Part shown: piece after piece, positions 45,949-55,012 of the stretch
How the letters are laid out: each line of letters opens with the position of its first letter
Numbering within the stretch: position 1 is the first letter of the stretch
Source: Paenibacillus terrigena DSM 21567
GTDB lineage: Bacteria; Bacillota; Bacilli; Paenibacillales; Paenibacillaceae
NCBI RefSeq assembly: GCF_000374845.1
Contig: NZ_KB895419.1
Coordinates: forward strand, 310,001-374,000
Length of the DNA stretch: 64,000 nucleotides
Direction of reading: 5' to 3'
Position numbers and translations under genes: made by a program
The notes under the pieces: model-generated
Databases searched by the model: none
Told to the model about the DNA's origin: nothing
Seen by the model: the letters and a program-made list of their open reading frames with translations, nothing else

Positions 45949-47207
45949 CGTTCTTCTCTCCCTTCGATGTAGTTCAGTTTATATAACAACCAGATGAATG
46001 GTTCGTCCACGCGGATGGGACTGACAACACCTTGCATCTTCTGATTAACGGGATTGCTTCCAAGGGCTGAAACCGCGAAATAGGCGGTATTGGAGAAATA
46101 GACATCCATCGTTCCCTTGAAAGGACGATCGACTTTCTCAATGAAACGTCGAATTTCGCCATCAATGTTCTCGAATTCGGTTAAGTCAAGCCATTTGCGA
46201 TGAATCATGTTATTGAAAATATTGCTGTTCGGCTTCACATAATCGCCGTCTTCATCTTTGAGCGAGTGGAGCATATCACTCTTCGTCAATACGACAGCCG
46301 TCGGGATATTCGTCTTCGTTTTCTCCTCATATGCGATGAAATCGCCGAACATCGTCAGGACGACATCACGAGGTTCATCGTATTGCGGGATCCAATCGCC
46401 TTCCGTATCCCCATATTTCAAGCGTATTTTTTCGCGAATCGAACGGATTTGAAGCGGATCGACCATGAATAAAATGCCGGCGGAATTCTTGATATGCTGT
46501 CCATGCAACCCCAGATAGTCTTGATCGACCATGCCTTCACCTGCAACGTCAAAGAACACAAGGGTGAGAGGGGGCTTGGACTCATCCTTGAATACGAATT
46601 GGAAAATAAACGGTTCTTGCATTTTCTCTTTTTGGGTTGAAGCGAGCAGGTCGCCACGTTCAAAAAGCGGTTCTTCGTACATGGTGCGGAATTTGCGGCT
46701 TATTTCGGCATTGAGCGGCATGCAGGCTGCGTCAAAATGATCTGCTGTCATATGCTGCAGCGTATGGATCAAGGAGGTCATATAGACCGATTTCCCGACT
46801 TGGGAGGCTCCGATGATCGAGATAATATTGCTTGGCACCTTGCCAGCTGTGATCGGCAACTCATTATGGCAGTGCGGACATAGTCGATGACGCGTGACAA
46901 CGCCGTATCGATCGTTCAACCCAATCATGACATGATCGGAGTAGATGTGATGCTCTTCAGGAATGTCGTGAGGGTAGAGAATGGCTTCCATATCGTAGAC
47001 GGAATCTAAACCGAATTGCTGGCGATAGCGATTCAGAACGTCATCTTCTTGAAGCGCATAGTTCTCATCGTCTTCCCGATGATGAGCTGCACGGAAGACC
47101 ACATCTTCGGGTGCATATTTACGGAAGCAATAGGGACATACAATATCGTAAAACAGCGGTCTTGGCGCTGCTTGCGGTTTCTTTTTAAATATATCGAAAA
47201 AACTCAT
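45945..47207 (-). CDS. Zinc-ribbon P-loop GTPase (TRAFAC, double-GTPase type)
   Basis: 420 residues, cytoplasmic. A split zinc ribbon C24-x2-C27 and C110-x2-C113 surrounds an insertion. The P-loop is IGASQVGKSVY (133-140), the Walker B region LVFFDVAGEG (D220, followed by AGEG in the place of DxxG), and TKSD (308-311) stands for the NKxD base-specificity motif. This is the pattern of the DO-GTPase group described in predicted conflict systems with GAP1 proteins. It overlaps the GAP1-N2 gene downstream and follows the beta-rich protein after 11 nt. Nucleotide use is inferred from motifs only. Confidence 0.8.
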   Translation of the reverse strand: MSFFDIFKKKPQAAPRPLFYDIVCPYCFRKYAPEDVVFRAAHHREDDENYALQEDDVLNRYRQQFGLDSVYDMEAILYPHDIPEEHHIYSDHVMIGLNDRYGVVTRHRLCPHCHNELPITAGKVPSNIISIIGASQVGKSVYMTSLIHTLQHMTADHFDAACMPLNAEISRKFRTMYEEPLFERGDLLASTQKEKMQEPFIFQFVFKDESKPPLTLVFFDVAGEGMVDQDYLGLHGQHIKNSAGILFMVDPLQIRSIREKIRLKYGDTEGDWIPQYDEPRDVVLTMFGDFIAYEEKTKTNIPTAVVLTKSDMLHSLKDEDGDYVKPNSNIFNNMIHRKWLDLTEFENIDGEIRRFIEKVDRPFKGTMDVYFSNTAYFAVSALGSNPVNQKMQGVVSPIRVDEPFIWLLYKLNYIEGREER

Positions 47208-47218
47208 GGGTGCTCCTC

Positions 47219-47854
47219 CTATTCCGGTATGAGTGCATATACATGCCCGTATTCCCGGCCGTCTGTAAAAAATAATCGAATAAAATCGTTCTTACCGATT
47301 TCAATGACAGGTAAGACCGTCTTGCCTGCAGGAAATGGCTCTACGAATGGATAGACCGTCCCATCTTCTTTATGCGTCGGGTAGCCGCCTTGCTTTTTAA
47401 CGTAACAGAGTACGTCTTTCGCAAGTGGGACTTCCGAGGTCACTTGAATTTGCGCCGTCTTGAATTTCTGAAAAAAACCGGTTTTGAGACGAATCGAGTA
47501 ATATATATTCGCTTTTCCTGTACTGACTTCAATGCGATTCCCGTACTCAGGTTGACGTATTAGTCGCGTCTCTCCATCGATGGTCGTGCTGGCGTATATC
47601 GTATAGATCCAGCGACCGACACCGTCCAATCGATCCTGATAGCCATGATTTGCTTTGAATTCATCCTTGGTATAGAGCTTTAAGGCGCGAGCGTCAGGCG
47701 TATCATCAACCTGCTCGCTCGCGTGTACTTTATGAATGTAAACCGATTGGACGTCGCTTGGCCAGAGCCAACGGAGCGTACAACGGTTGTCATTTACGCT
47801 TGATTGAAGGTCCCGTATGATGGGGGATGTAGCATGGGCATCCATAAACTGCAT
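47219..47854 (-). CDS. Beta-rich protein of the GTPase cluster
   Basis: 211 residues, no signal peptide or TM segment. The sequence alternates as beta-strands: CTLRWLWPSDVQSVYIHKVH near the N-terminus looks like a fibronectin III first strand pair, then VGRWIYTIYASTTIDGETRL, and a second domain with IYYSIRLKTGFFQKFKTAQI and PAGKTVLPVIEIGKNDFIRL. I do not recognise the family. It may be an adaptor between the VWA protein and the GTPase (inference from position). Confidence 0.7.
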   Translation of the reverse strand: MQFMDAHATSPIIRDLQSSVNDNRCTLRWLWPSDVQSVYIHKVHASEQVDDTPDARALKLYTKDEFKANHGYQDRLDGVGRWIYTIYASTTIDGETRLIRQPEYGNRIEVSTGKANIYYSIRLKTGFFQKFKTAQIQVTSEVPLAKDVLCYVKKQGGYPTHKEDGTVYPFVEPFPAGKTVLPVIEIGKNDFIRLFFTDGREYGHVYALIPE

Positions 47855-47880
47855 GGTTATTGCGCCTCCCTAGGTGTTAA

Positions 47881-49167
47881 CTAAAAACCTTTGTTGCGTT
47901 GGTCTCGAGCCCTGTTCTCGAAGCTTTGGTTCGGGCGACCGGCATGCAGGTTGCGATGGCGATCTTGACGCAGCCGTTGATATTCCTGAATGGGAATGAT
48001 CCAGGTGAACAAGCCAATCACGCCTGCCAATACTAGGGTAGCAATGAACCGTGTCAATCCATCGGTAAATGGGTGTCCGGATAATCCAAACTCTAACAAT
48101 AAACCAGCTAACAGTCCTGCAACAGACCCGCCGATCATAAAGCTGCGGGCGAGATGGCGATTGTCAAAGACGAGACCTAGCGATAAGCCGATTCCTGTAC
48201 CGATGAGTAGTAATGCGATGATCCGCAAAATCATGTAATACGCGTTATCCTTGGTGTTGTCCGATCTTTCTGTGACTAGGGTGCGATTACCAAGGTTATC
48301 GTAGATTTTCTGGAACACGAGCGATAGATCATCGGCTTTCGTAACATCGTAATATTGTCCGCCTGTTCGATCAGCAATTTGTTGCAAGAGGGCGGTACCC
48401 TCTGGGTTGACAAGACTTAAACCGATCGTATTGATCGCAATTTGGTTCTGCTCATATTTGGCAAGCATCTGGTTCGTATCGATTTCGCTAAAGCCGTCGG
48501 AGAGAAGAATGACCATCGTTCCTCGCTGCGCGGTTCCTTTCTCCTGAATTTGCTTCATGGCTTCATCCAAGGAAAGTGCAATATTCGTTCCACCGTCGGT
48601 CTGCTGCAGGGCATCGATTTTCGCCGTGATCTCGTCTTTGGCAGCTTGATTGTTCACTGCGGTAAACGGTTGGATGACTTCAACTTGATCATTGAACACC
48701 AAGACCGAGAGTTGATTATCGCTGTCCATTTTTTGAATTAAACGTTTGGCAGCGGCGTAGCGATCTTGATTTGGGTCCGTCTCCGTCATACTGCCTGAGT
48801 TGTCGATCACAAGCACGATGTCTTTGACAGGCTTCGCCCCGCCGACATTGATATGGTAGAGGGCTTCGAGTGCAAGCCCGACAACGAACAGCAGCACAAG
48901 CGTGACCGGAACAAGTAATTTCCATGACGTTCCCATATACCGCTGGCGCCATGATGAGCCATTAAGTCGCGGTGCAATCATCTCCGCGATAAGGCAGAAT
49001 AGTCCAATGAAGAAGGCGAGGGAGCCAAAGTATAACCCGATCACAACGAACGTTGGCATCGAATCAAGCAAAGTATGAAGGATGAGCTCACCGACCGCAA
49101 AGCCGACGGCGCCTCCGATGATGCTGAATAACACGAGTAGTAAGTTGATCTTGCGCTGCAACGACAA
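47881..49167 (-). CDS. Membrane VWA-domain protein
   Basis: 428 residues. Three TM segments (about 8-30, 40-62, 84-103), then a VWA domain with an intact MIDAS (DNSGS, 122-126; TDGGTN-type loop; LLSDGFSE), then three further TM segments (about 310-335, 345-365, 373-392) and a basic, Asn/Arg-rich tail. VWA domains bind partners through a metal ion, so this is likely a membrane-held docking or assembly factor. The topology places the VWA domain outside if the short N-terminus is inside (inference). Confidence 0.8.
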   Translation of the reverse strand: MSLQRKINLLLVLFSIIGGAVGFAVGELILHTLLDSMPTFVVIGLYFGSLAFFIGLFCLIAEMIAPRLNGSSWRQRYMGTSWKLLVPVTLVLLFVVGLALEALYHINVGGAKPVKDIVLVIDNSGSMTETDPNQDRYAAAKRLIQKMDSDNQLSVLVFNDQVEVIQPFTAVNNQAAKDEITAKIDALQQTDGGTNIALSLDEAMKQIQEKGTAQRGTMVILLSDGFSEIDTNQMLAKYEQNQIAINTIGLSLVNPEGTALLQQIADRTGGQYYDVTKADDLSLVFQKIYDNLGNRTLVTERSDNTKDNAYYMILRIIALLLIGTGIGLSLGLVFDNRHLARSFMIGGSVAGLLAGLLLEFGLSGHPFTDGLTRFIATLVLAGVIGLFTWIIPIQEYQRLRQDRHRNLHAGRPNQSFENRARDQRNKGF

Positions 49168-49200
49168 TCATCCTCTCTATGAAACCTGTATCGGTTTGAT

Positions 49201-51585
49201 TTAGCGAAGCTCTGACAACTGATGAACATCCACACCGTGAAATTCATATTCATTTTGCATATAGCTTTCATAGTAAATTTTTCCGTTGCGATAATACATT
49301 AAATCTTCGACGTGGAAGCCGCCCATCATATTCAATTTGTCTACGCCGCTGCTACGTTTCTCATGCACACAGCCTAATTTATAGATCCGTGTAGTCTCAT
49401 CCGCACCTAAAGCGAAGCGAATAAATTCGCTTGTATAATCACCGAAGAAATATTTCTCTTCGTAGCGATGCTCATGCGTGTAATCCAACAGGCGGATATG
49501 AATTCCTGCTTGTTCCTCGAGTGTACGGTAGAGCTTCTTAAATAGTTCATCCTTTGATAACACTTGTTTGTTCTCATAGGCTATGGTCACATTCGCACGC
49601 TGCAGCAACTCTTCTTCAAAGGTTTGCTGGAAGGGTTCAGCGGTTAGAAGATGTTGTCGACAGACGGCCATGAGTTTCTTAGTATAGGCTTCGTTTCCTT
49701 GATGGAGCAGCGAAGAGATGCTGCCCATATAACGTTCATCGAAGAAAATTTCCTGCCCACGCTTCGCCTCCAGGTCTTCCATGACACGCTGCGTTACCCT
49801 TTCATAGAACTCGATAATGTTCTGGCCAATATAATCATCTGCTGTACGTATACTTTCAAGCGCTGCTTCATGAAGGGCATCACGGAGCTCCTGAACCTGC
49901 TGGACCTGCCGCTGATAGATGCCATGTAGCTGCTCTAAAGCCGTTTCAGCCCGTTTCAACAAGGTTAGTTCCACATCAAGACGAAGCTTCTCTAGTTTTT
50001 TGCGATAGATCTTCTCAAAGAAAAAGCGAATGAAACTGCGCACGTTGTGCTTATCCATAAATGGCATTCTTTTAAAAGTCTGGTTATCGACTTTTTCCTG
50101 ATAGAGCTGTTCCAGCTCAGAGACAACGAAGTCTTTCTCCGATTCTCGTTGTCGAATCAGGCTGCGTATCACCGGCAGAATACTCTCATGCTCGACCCAT
50201 GGATTCGTCCATTGGAACAACTGCATGAATCCGACCTGCGGGAACAGCGACGCTTGTTTCTCCATTGAACGCTGCAAAAGAGTATTCATATCCAGTTGGT
50301 CAACGGCTAAATTCGCTTCTTGTACAAAATTAGCGTGAAAATAGGCTCGGCAGCCATCCCCGAAAAGGGCTTGTTCCGCGTCCTCGAGGGATAGGGACTT
50401 CAACTGTGAATAACTCATCTCACGCGACATGATCCCACTCATATCATCAATTTTCCCTTCATCAGGAAGAAGGGAGGTGAGAAGTCCATCGATCGTAGAA
50501 GGATCGAGACCGAAATACATGAGCTTCTTCTCATTGCTCACATGAAGTTCTCTTTGTATGCGATGAATCAGTTCCTGGTGAAAGTGGTAGAGCACAGTCA
50601 ATGCGATCGATTGATTGGGCCGCTTGATTTTGGAAATGCCCGCCGATACATAGCCTTGTCGTCCCAATTCCGACATTAAGTTGTTCTTGAATGAAGTGTT
50701 GTTATAGCTGTTCTGGTTCATCTCGAATGTTGCTTCCTGCTGCTTGCGATTCTTCAGTAAGCTGATATGGCAGATGATCTCATAATTATCCTGCATGTCG
50801 CTCGGGGATGAAATCCCGCGTTCATTCTTATCCGATAGGATGTACGCCAGATCGAATAGAGGGGAGGCCGCATGCGTAACAGGAATCGAGATACCATCCT
50901 CTGTGACTTGTAGCGGTGCAGAGAACGAATAGTCCTTGCGCTGCATCGTATCTAACTCCCGAAGAAAGGCAACGCCGAGCGAACTGCTGTAGCCGAAGGT
51001 GTCGACTTGATCCCGCTCACTGATGAGCGCGTACAGATCCATCAGTACAGATTTAAAGGATTGGCTCAGGATGCTATGCGCGAGCAAGGTAACCTCCGGT
51101 ATAAACACATTAAGCGGGTCCTCGACCCGCGTAATGACAGACAGATGAATACGGTCAAATGAAGCGTAGTTTCGACCATAATCAGCAATATGACGACTTA
51201 CCTGGCGCAGCACCCGGTTCAGTTCGAACCAGGGCTGTGTTTGCTGGGTTAAGCTTTGATAGATATGTTTGCGAAGCGATTTGTCGTTTCGCTCTTCCGT
51301 GCATACGGGCAAGACTAGGCGGCTGACACGGGAAGGATGGTCGGTACCTATCCCCGAAGTTTTGGCGCCATCTTCAGAAGCAATATGCACATACATGATT
51401 CCGGCGCTATTGACCGATTTTTTCTCATGAATCCGTATCATCGGCTCTATCGCTTCGGCAGCTTTATCCCCGACATACATAAATACAGTAGGGTAGTGGA
51501 AGCTGCTCAGATCATCGCCTTTGCCCGATAGACGTTCTTCTTCATAGGCATATTGCGTTGCGAATTGGTGTAATAAAGGTTTCAT
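49201..51585 (-). CDS. Degenerate tubulin-like paralogue without GTP-binding loop
   Basis: 794 residues, no TM segment. It can be aligned by eye with the tubulin-like protein encoded directly upstream. YPTVFMYVGDKAAEAIEPMI (31-50) stands where the paralogue has NPILIIGLGGTGIDALLRLK; IMYVHIASEDGA stands for VEFLAFETNEQDRA; IHLSVITRVEDPLNVFIPEV (146-165) stands for LMVFLLTGLSGGTGSGCFLD. The glycine loops of both nucleotide sites are therefore lost. The region LAYILSDKNERGI with GYVSAGISKIKRPNQSIALT matches the paralogue's AYDYCMNVTAENI and YNIIGASSAVLPIEEMTTYL. The C-terminal half is helical and coiled-coil-like. It is probably a non-GTP-binding partner (inference). Confidence 0.6.
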   Translation of the reverse strand: MKPLLHQFATQYAYEEERLSGKGDDLSSFHYPTVFMYVGDKAAEAIEPMIRIHEKKSVNSAGIMYVHIASEDGAKTSGIGTDHPSRVSRLVLPVCTEERNDKSLRKHIYQSLTQQTQPWFELNRVLRQVSRHIADYGRNYASFDRIHLSVITRVEDPLNVFIPEVTLLAHSILSQSFKSVLMDLYALISERDQVDTFGYSSSLGVAFLRELDTMQRKDYSFSAPLQVTEDGISIPVTHAASPLFDLAYILSDKNERGISSPSDMQDNYEIICHISLLKNRKQQEATFEMNQNSYNNTSFKNNLMSELGRQGYVSAGISKIKRPNQSIALTVLYHFHQELIHRIQRELHVSNEKKLMYFGLDPSTIDGLLTSLLPDEGKIDDMSGIMSREMSYSQLKSLSLEDAEQALFGDGCRAYFHANFVQEANLAVDQLDMNTLLQRSMEKQASLFPQVGFMQLFQWTNPWVEHESILPVIRSLIRQRESEKDFVVSELEQLYQEKVDNQTFKRMPFMDKHNVRSFIRFFFEKIYRKKLEKLRLDVELTLLKRAETALEQLHGIYQRQVQQVQELRDALHEAALESIRTADDYIGQNIIEFYERVTQRVMEDLEAKRGQEIFFDERYMGSISSLLHQGNEAYTKKLMAVCRQHLLTAEPFQQTFEEELLQRANVTIAYENKQVLSKDELFKKLYRTLEEQAGIHIRLLDYTHEHRYEEKYFFGDYTSEFIRFALGADETTRIYKLGCVHEKRSSGVDKLNMMGGFHVEDLMYYRNGKIYYESYMQNEYEFHGVDVHQLSELR

Positions 51586-51586
51586 A

Positions 51587-54500
51587 CTAGGACTTCAACT
51601 TTCTGCGAATCGCATGGAGTTTCGTAGTCATTTGCTTATAGAACTGGTAAGCATCTTCGCCATTTGCAAGTTCGATTTTCTCATATTCTAAGCGATCGCG
51701 GGCATCCAGGAACACTTCATACAATTCTTCGAGCTTGGACAGAAGAGGTGCAATATCCTCCGATGCTGTCATCTCGGAACTGCGGCGGGACGCTTTACGC
51801 ATCAGAATGCTGCGGTTCTTCTCATCCAACTGACGGAACTGCTCGAAAATCTCGAATTCCACGAAATCGCGGCTCTTCATCAGATTGGCGAACGGTTCCC
51901 AAGCTTCTTCTTCCGCATCTCGGTCGTAGACGTAGAGTGCGCCTTTTTTGCAAATCGTACCGGTATAGAAGGCTTCAATAAATTGATCCTGCAACTTCTC
52001 TTCCCCTTGGAATTGGGCAAGCACTTTTTCCAGTTCTATTACTTTGGTCTGGATCGCCTCATACTTCGCAATCTCTTCCCGGACACGTGTTATCAACTGC
52101 GGTGAGCGAATAAAGTTCTCTTTGGCCATGTCCTCATGGATACTTCCGAAGATATCCTTCGTAGATTCTTGAACCAAGCCTTCATCGAGCATACGGCGAA
52201 GCTCTGCACGCGCACGTTGAACCTCACCAAGATTAGGCTTGGATGTATGCAATTGCATATCAAATCCGCCGAGGATATCTGCTAGATGCAGTGGTAACGT
52301 GAACACGACAGTATAACGGCTGCTTGTTGTCTGATCAACGTCTTTCAGCTTAATGATGTTCCATTCCACAGCTTTGGTGAATTCACCCCGAATACGTGCG
52401 TTGTAATCACGTACGCGAGCATTGCTGTAGGTTTCGCCCCAGGACTTCTGCGGAATAGGAGACGGTAAATACGTCCAGTTCACTTTGTCGGTCTGCACGA
52501 GGTGACGACCAATACCTTCCTTATCCAGAATCGTTCTCTCGTAGCTTTCCTCATACACTTTAAGCGGCGTGTAGACGAAGAGAGGTACGCCATTGCGTGT
52601 ATTTAACCAGAAGATCCGGTTCTTCACTTCACTTTCTTTGACCGTGAAATGGGATTTTCCCACTGCGTTGTTCTGATAATTGCGAATCCCTTTCAGAATA
52701 CTCGGCGCTTGAACAGGTACAGATACGAATCCCCAGGAAGGGAAGTATAAATTGCCGGCGCTGTTGCTCAAATGGAAGACCGGCACGGCTTCCTCGTCAA
52801 GCTTGCTTGCAATATTGCGTTCAACGAACTTCTCAATCGATTCTTCGTGCCCGAATTTCATCACGAGGAATTCTTCCATGGATTGTGTGATCAAATCTCC
52901 GAATTTCTCGGATAGGAAATCGGAGATGGAGCTAACAATGTCGAGATCTTGTTCCTTGATCCAATGATTGGAGTGGTTCAGGAGTTCGGATGCGAAATCA
53001 CGAATGAGATCGTCGACTTCTTTTTGCTCCATGATCTTGCTGATGACTTTCGAAATGTCCGGAACACTGACAAGATTCCAGTAGTATGTCTTATTGCCTT
53101 TGTGATCTGCTTGTTCATCGGCATTGATTAAGATATCGCCGTTTTTCTCGAAGATCGATTTTAACGCGTTCAAGATCTCGGTAAAGACATGGTAAATCCG
53201 ATTGTTCTCGGCGTTCAGCAATGCATAGAGGTCTTCATAGAACTCGATCATTTGCTCGGTTCGTTCCAAATCGGCATGAAGCCAGTACTCACTGATTTTG
53301 GAATCGATATAAGCATTTTTCTTTTTATCCTTCGAGATAAAAGCACTTCTAGCATCGCTTAATGTCTCTTCCGAAAAATCGCGGGCTGCCTCAATATCGC
53401 GAGGGATACGGACGAGATTATCACGTAACGTTTCGATGTAAGAGAGCAGCATCTTAAGCAAGCAGAATCCCTTTTCCGTATGGATCAGTCGGGATACATA
53501 AATCGGACCTTGTTCCGGATGGAGGAACATACGTCGAATTTGATCCGTGAACTGCGCTACGATCTCACCTGGCAGTTGCTTCTTGACTTTAATGTATTCT
53601 TCACGCGCACGAGTCAGGAACGTCTGTTCTAACTCGGTATCCATGTTAATGACTTGATGCTTCACGACATTGTTGTAGCTCAGCCGCTCGCTATTCTCGT
53701 AACCAGGCAAGGGCTCAGGGATACGGGATTCGAAGGTTTTCACCATGGAATCCAGATCAACCCCGATTTTACGCGCAAATTTCTCCGTTTCTTCTTGGGA
53801 AGGGGATTTCTCGAACATAACCTCCATCTTCGTAAATAAGCGATAGCCTAAGTAAGTTGTCATTTCTTCAATCGGAAGAACAGCGGATGATGCCCCGATA
53901 ATGTTGTATTCATAGTTCGCCGGATAAGCTTTATTCATCTGAGCGATGTTCGTCCGGATATTGCTGATATAGTCATGGATCGCGAATTCTTCGCCGGATT
54001 GTTTCTCTTCGCTTGCCATGAAGTTCGTAATATTCTCGGCGGTGACATTCATGCAATAATCATAAGCATTCTCGAGCAGCTTGCCTTCGGTATTCGTCGC
54101 CGAAATCAGATGACACAGATTGAATGGAGGTAGCGGTGAATTAACCGTCAAGATATTGCCATATTGCTGCTGGAATCGCTCCCCACGGCTGTCTACATTC
54201 ATCCAGTAATCCAACTCTTTTAAGGCAGCATAACCATTCTTTTTGATATATTCCCGCGTATGTTCGCTCAAGCTCTTATTGGATAAGTTGATGTCTGGCG
54301 TGAACAGGTAGCCTAGCGTATTGACGCGGTCGATACCGGCAGAGCCATGATCACGTTCAATGATGCCCCGCACGATATAGGAAATATCGAGGAAACAGCC
54401 GCTGCCCGTACCGCCGGATAGACCCGTAAGTAGGAACACCATCAGTTTTTTATTGGTGCCGACAGATAACGTTTTGATTTTTTTGTCGATGGCCTGTACG

Positions 54501-54979
54501 ACTTGATTAATTTTGGTGAAGAGGAGAAGACGTCCGGCTTGACGAACCCCTGCAGCCCCGTTCATGCCATCAGTGATCGATAGTTCCGGCGATAGCCAGT
54601 CAGTAATATAAGGCTCAAGGATGCTGCGATTCTGCAACAATCCACCAATTTCTGCGTTAGATAACAGGACGAACTCATTCAATGGATCCAGACCGATCCC
54701 TTTATATTTCTTCGCGCGATCTTGTTCGTTGGTCTCAAACGCCAGAAATTCGACATTGTCGGGCTTGTCGCGTTTTTTCTTGGATAGCGGGTCTTCAGGT
54801 AATCTGAATCTACGGTTGATTTGGTATTTCAGACGAAGCAATGCGTCAATTCCGGTTCCGCCAAGTCCGATGATCAGAATGGGGTTGTCGATCGTATCGA
54901 CACGGATCTTTTCACTGACGATACCGCCGCCTAGGGATACGTCCAATTGTTGTATATGCTCTCTTACGATGGGTTTCAT
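51587..54979 (-). CDS. Tubulin/FtsZ-like GTPase
   Basis: 1130 residues of the Tubulin_2/tubulin-like family, much longer than FtsZ (about 380). The N-terminal T1-type loop is ILIIGLGGTGIDALLRLKYQ (34-53). The tubulin signature is VFLLTGLSGGTGSGCFLDIS with GGTGSG at 189-194. A GTPase/C-terminal fold runs to about 420, then a long helical extension (430-1130) with several coiled-coil stretches. It is probably cytoplasmic and able to polymerise. Only 1 nt separates its stop from the ATG of the degenerate paralogue, pointing to coupled translation and a joint complex. Divergent FtsZ-like families with VWA neighbours have been predicted to act in membrane remodelling. Confidence 0.85.
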   Translation of the reverse strand: MKPIVREHIQQLDVSLGGGIVSEKIRVDTIDNPILIIGLGGTGIDALLRLKYQINRRFRLPEDPLSKKKRDKPDNVEFLAFETNEQDRAKKYKGIGLDPLNEFVLLSNAEIGGLLQNRSILEPYITDWLSPELSITDGMNGAAGVRQAGRLLLFTKINQVVQAIDKKIKTLSVGTNKKLMVFLLTGLSGGTGSGCFLDISYIVRGIIERDHGSAGIDRVNTLGYLFTPDINLSNKSLSEHTREYIKKNGYAALKELDYWMNVDSRGERFQQQYGNILTVNSPLPPFNLCHLISATNTEGKLLENAYDYCMNVTAENITNFMASEEKQSGEEFAIHDYISNIRTNIAQMNKAYPANYEYNIIGASSAVLPIEEMTTYLGYRLFTKMEVMFEKSPSQEETEKFARKIGVDLDSMVKTFESRIPEPLPGYENSERLSYNNVVKHQVINMDTELEQTFLTRAREEYIKVKKQLPGEIVAQFTDQIRRMFLHPEQGPIYVSRLIHTEKGFCLLKMLLSYIETLRDNLVRIPRDIEAARDFSEETLSDARSAFISKDKKKNAYIDSKISEYWLHADLERTEQMIEFYEDLYALLNAENNRIYHVFTEILNALKSIFEKNGDILINADEQADHKGNKTYYWNLVSVPDISKVISKIMEQKEVDDLIRDFASELLNHSNHWIKEQDLDIVSSISDFLSEKFGDLITQSMEEFLVMKFGHEESIEKFVERNIASKLDEEAVPVFHLSNSAGNLYFPSWGFVSVPVQAPSILKGIRNYQNNAVGKSHFTVKESEVKNRIFWLNTRNGVPLFVYTPLKVYEESYERTILDKEGIGRHLVQTDKVNWTYLPSPIPQKSWGETYSNARVRDYNARIRGEFTKAVEWNIIKLKDVDQTTSSRYTVVFTLPLHLADILGGFDMQLHTSKPNLGEVQRARAELRRMLDEGLVQESTKDIFGSIHEDMAKENFIRSPQLITRVREEIAKYEAIQTKVIELEKVLAQFQGEEKLQDQFIEAFYTGTICKKGALYVYDRDAEEEAWEPFANLMKSRDFVEFEIFEQFRQLDEKNRSILMRKASRRSSEMTASEDIAPLLSKLEELYEVFLDARDRLEYEKIELANGEDAYQFYKQMTTKLHAIRRKLKS

Positions 54980-55012
54980 TTCATTTCCTCCTTAAGGATC
55001 ACTGGTACGGAT

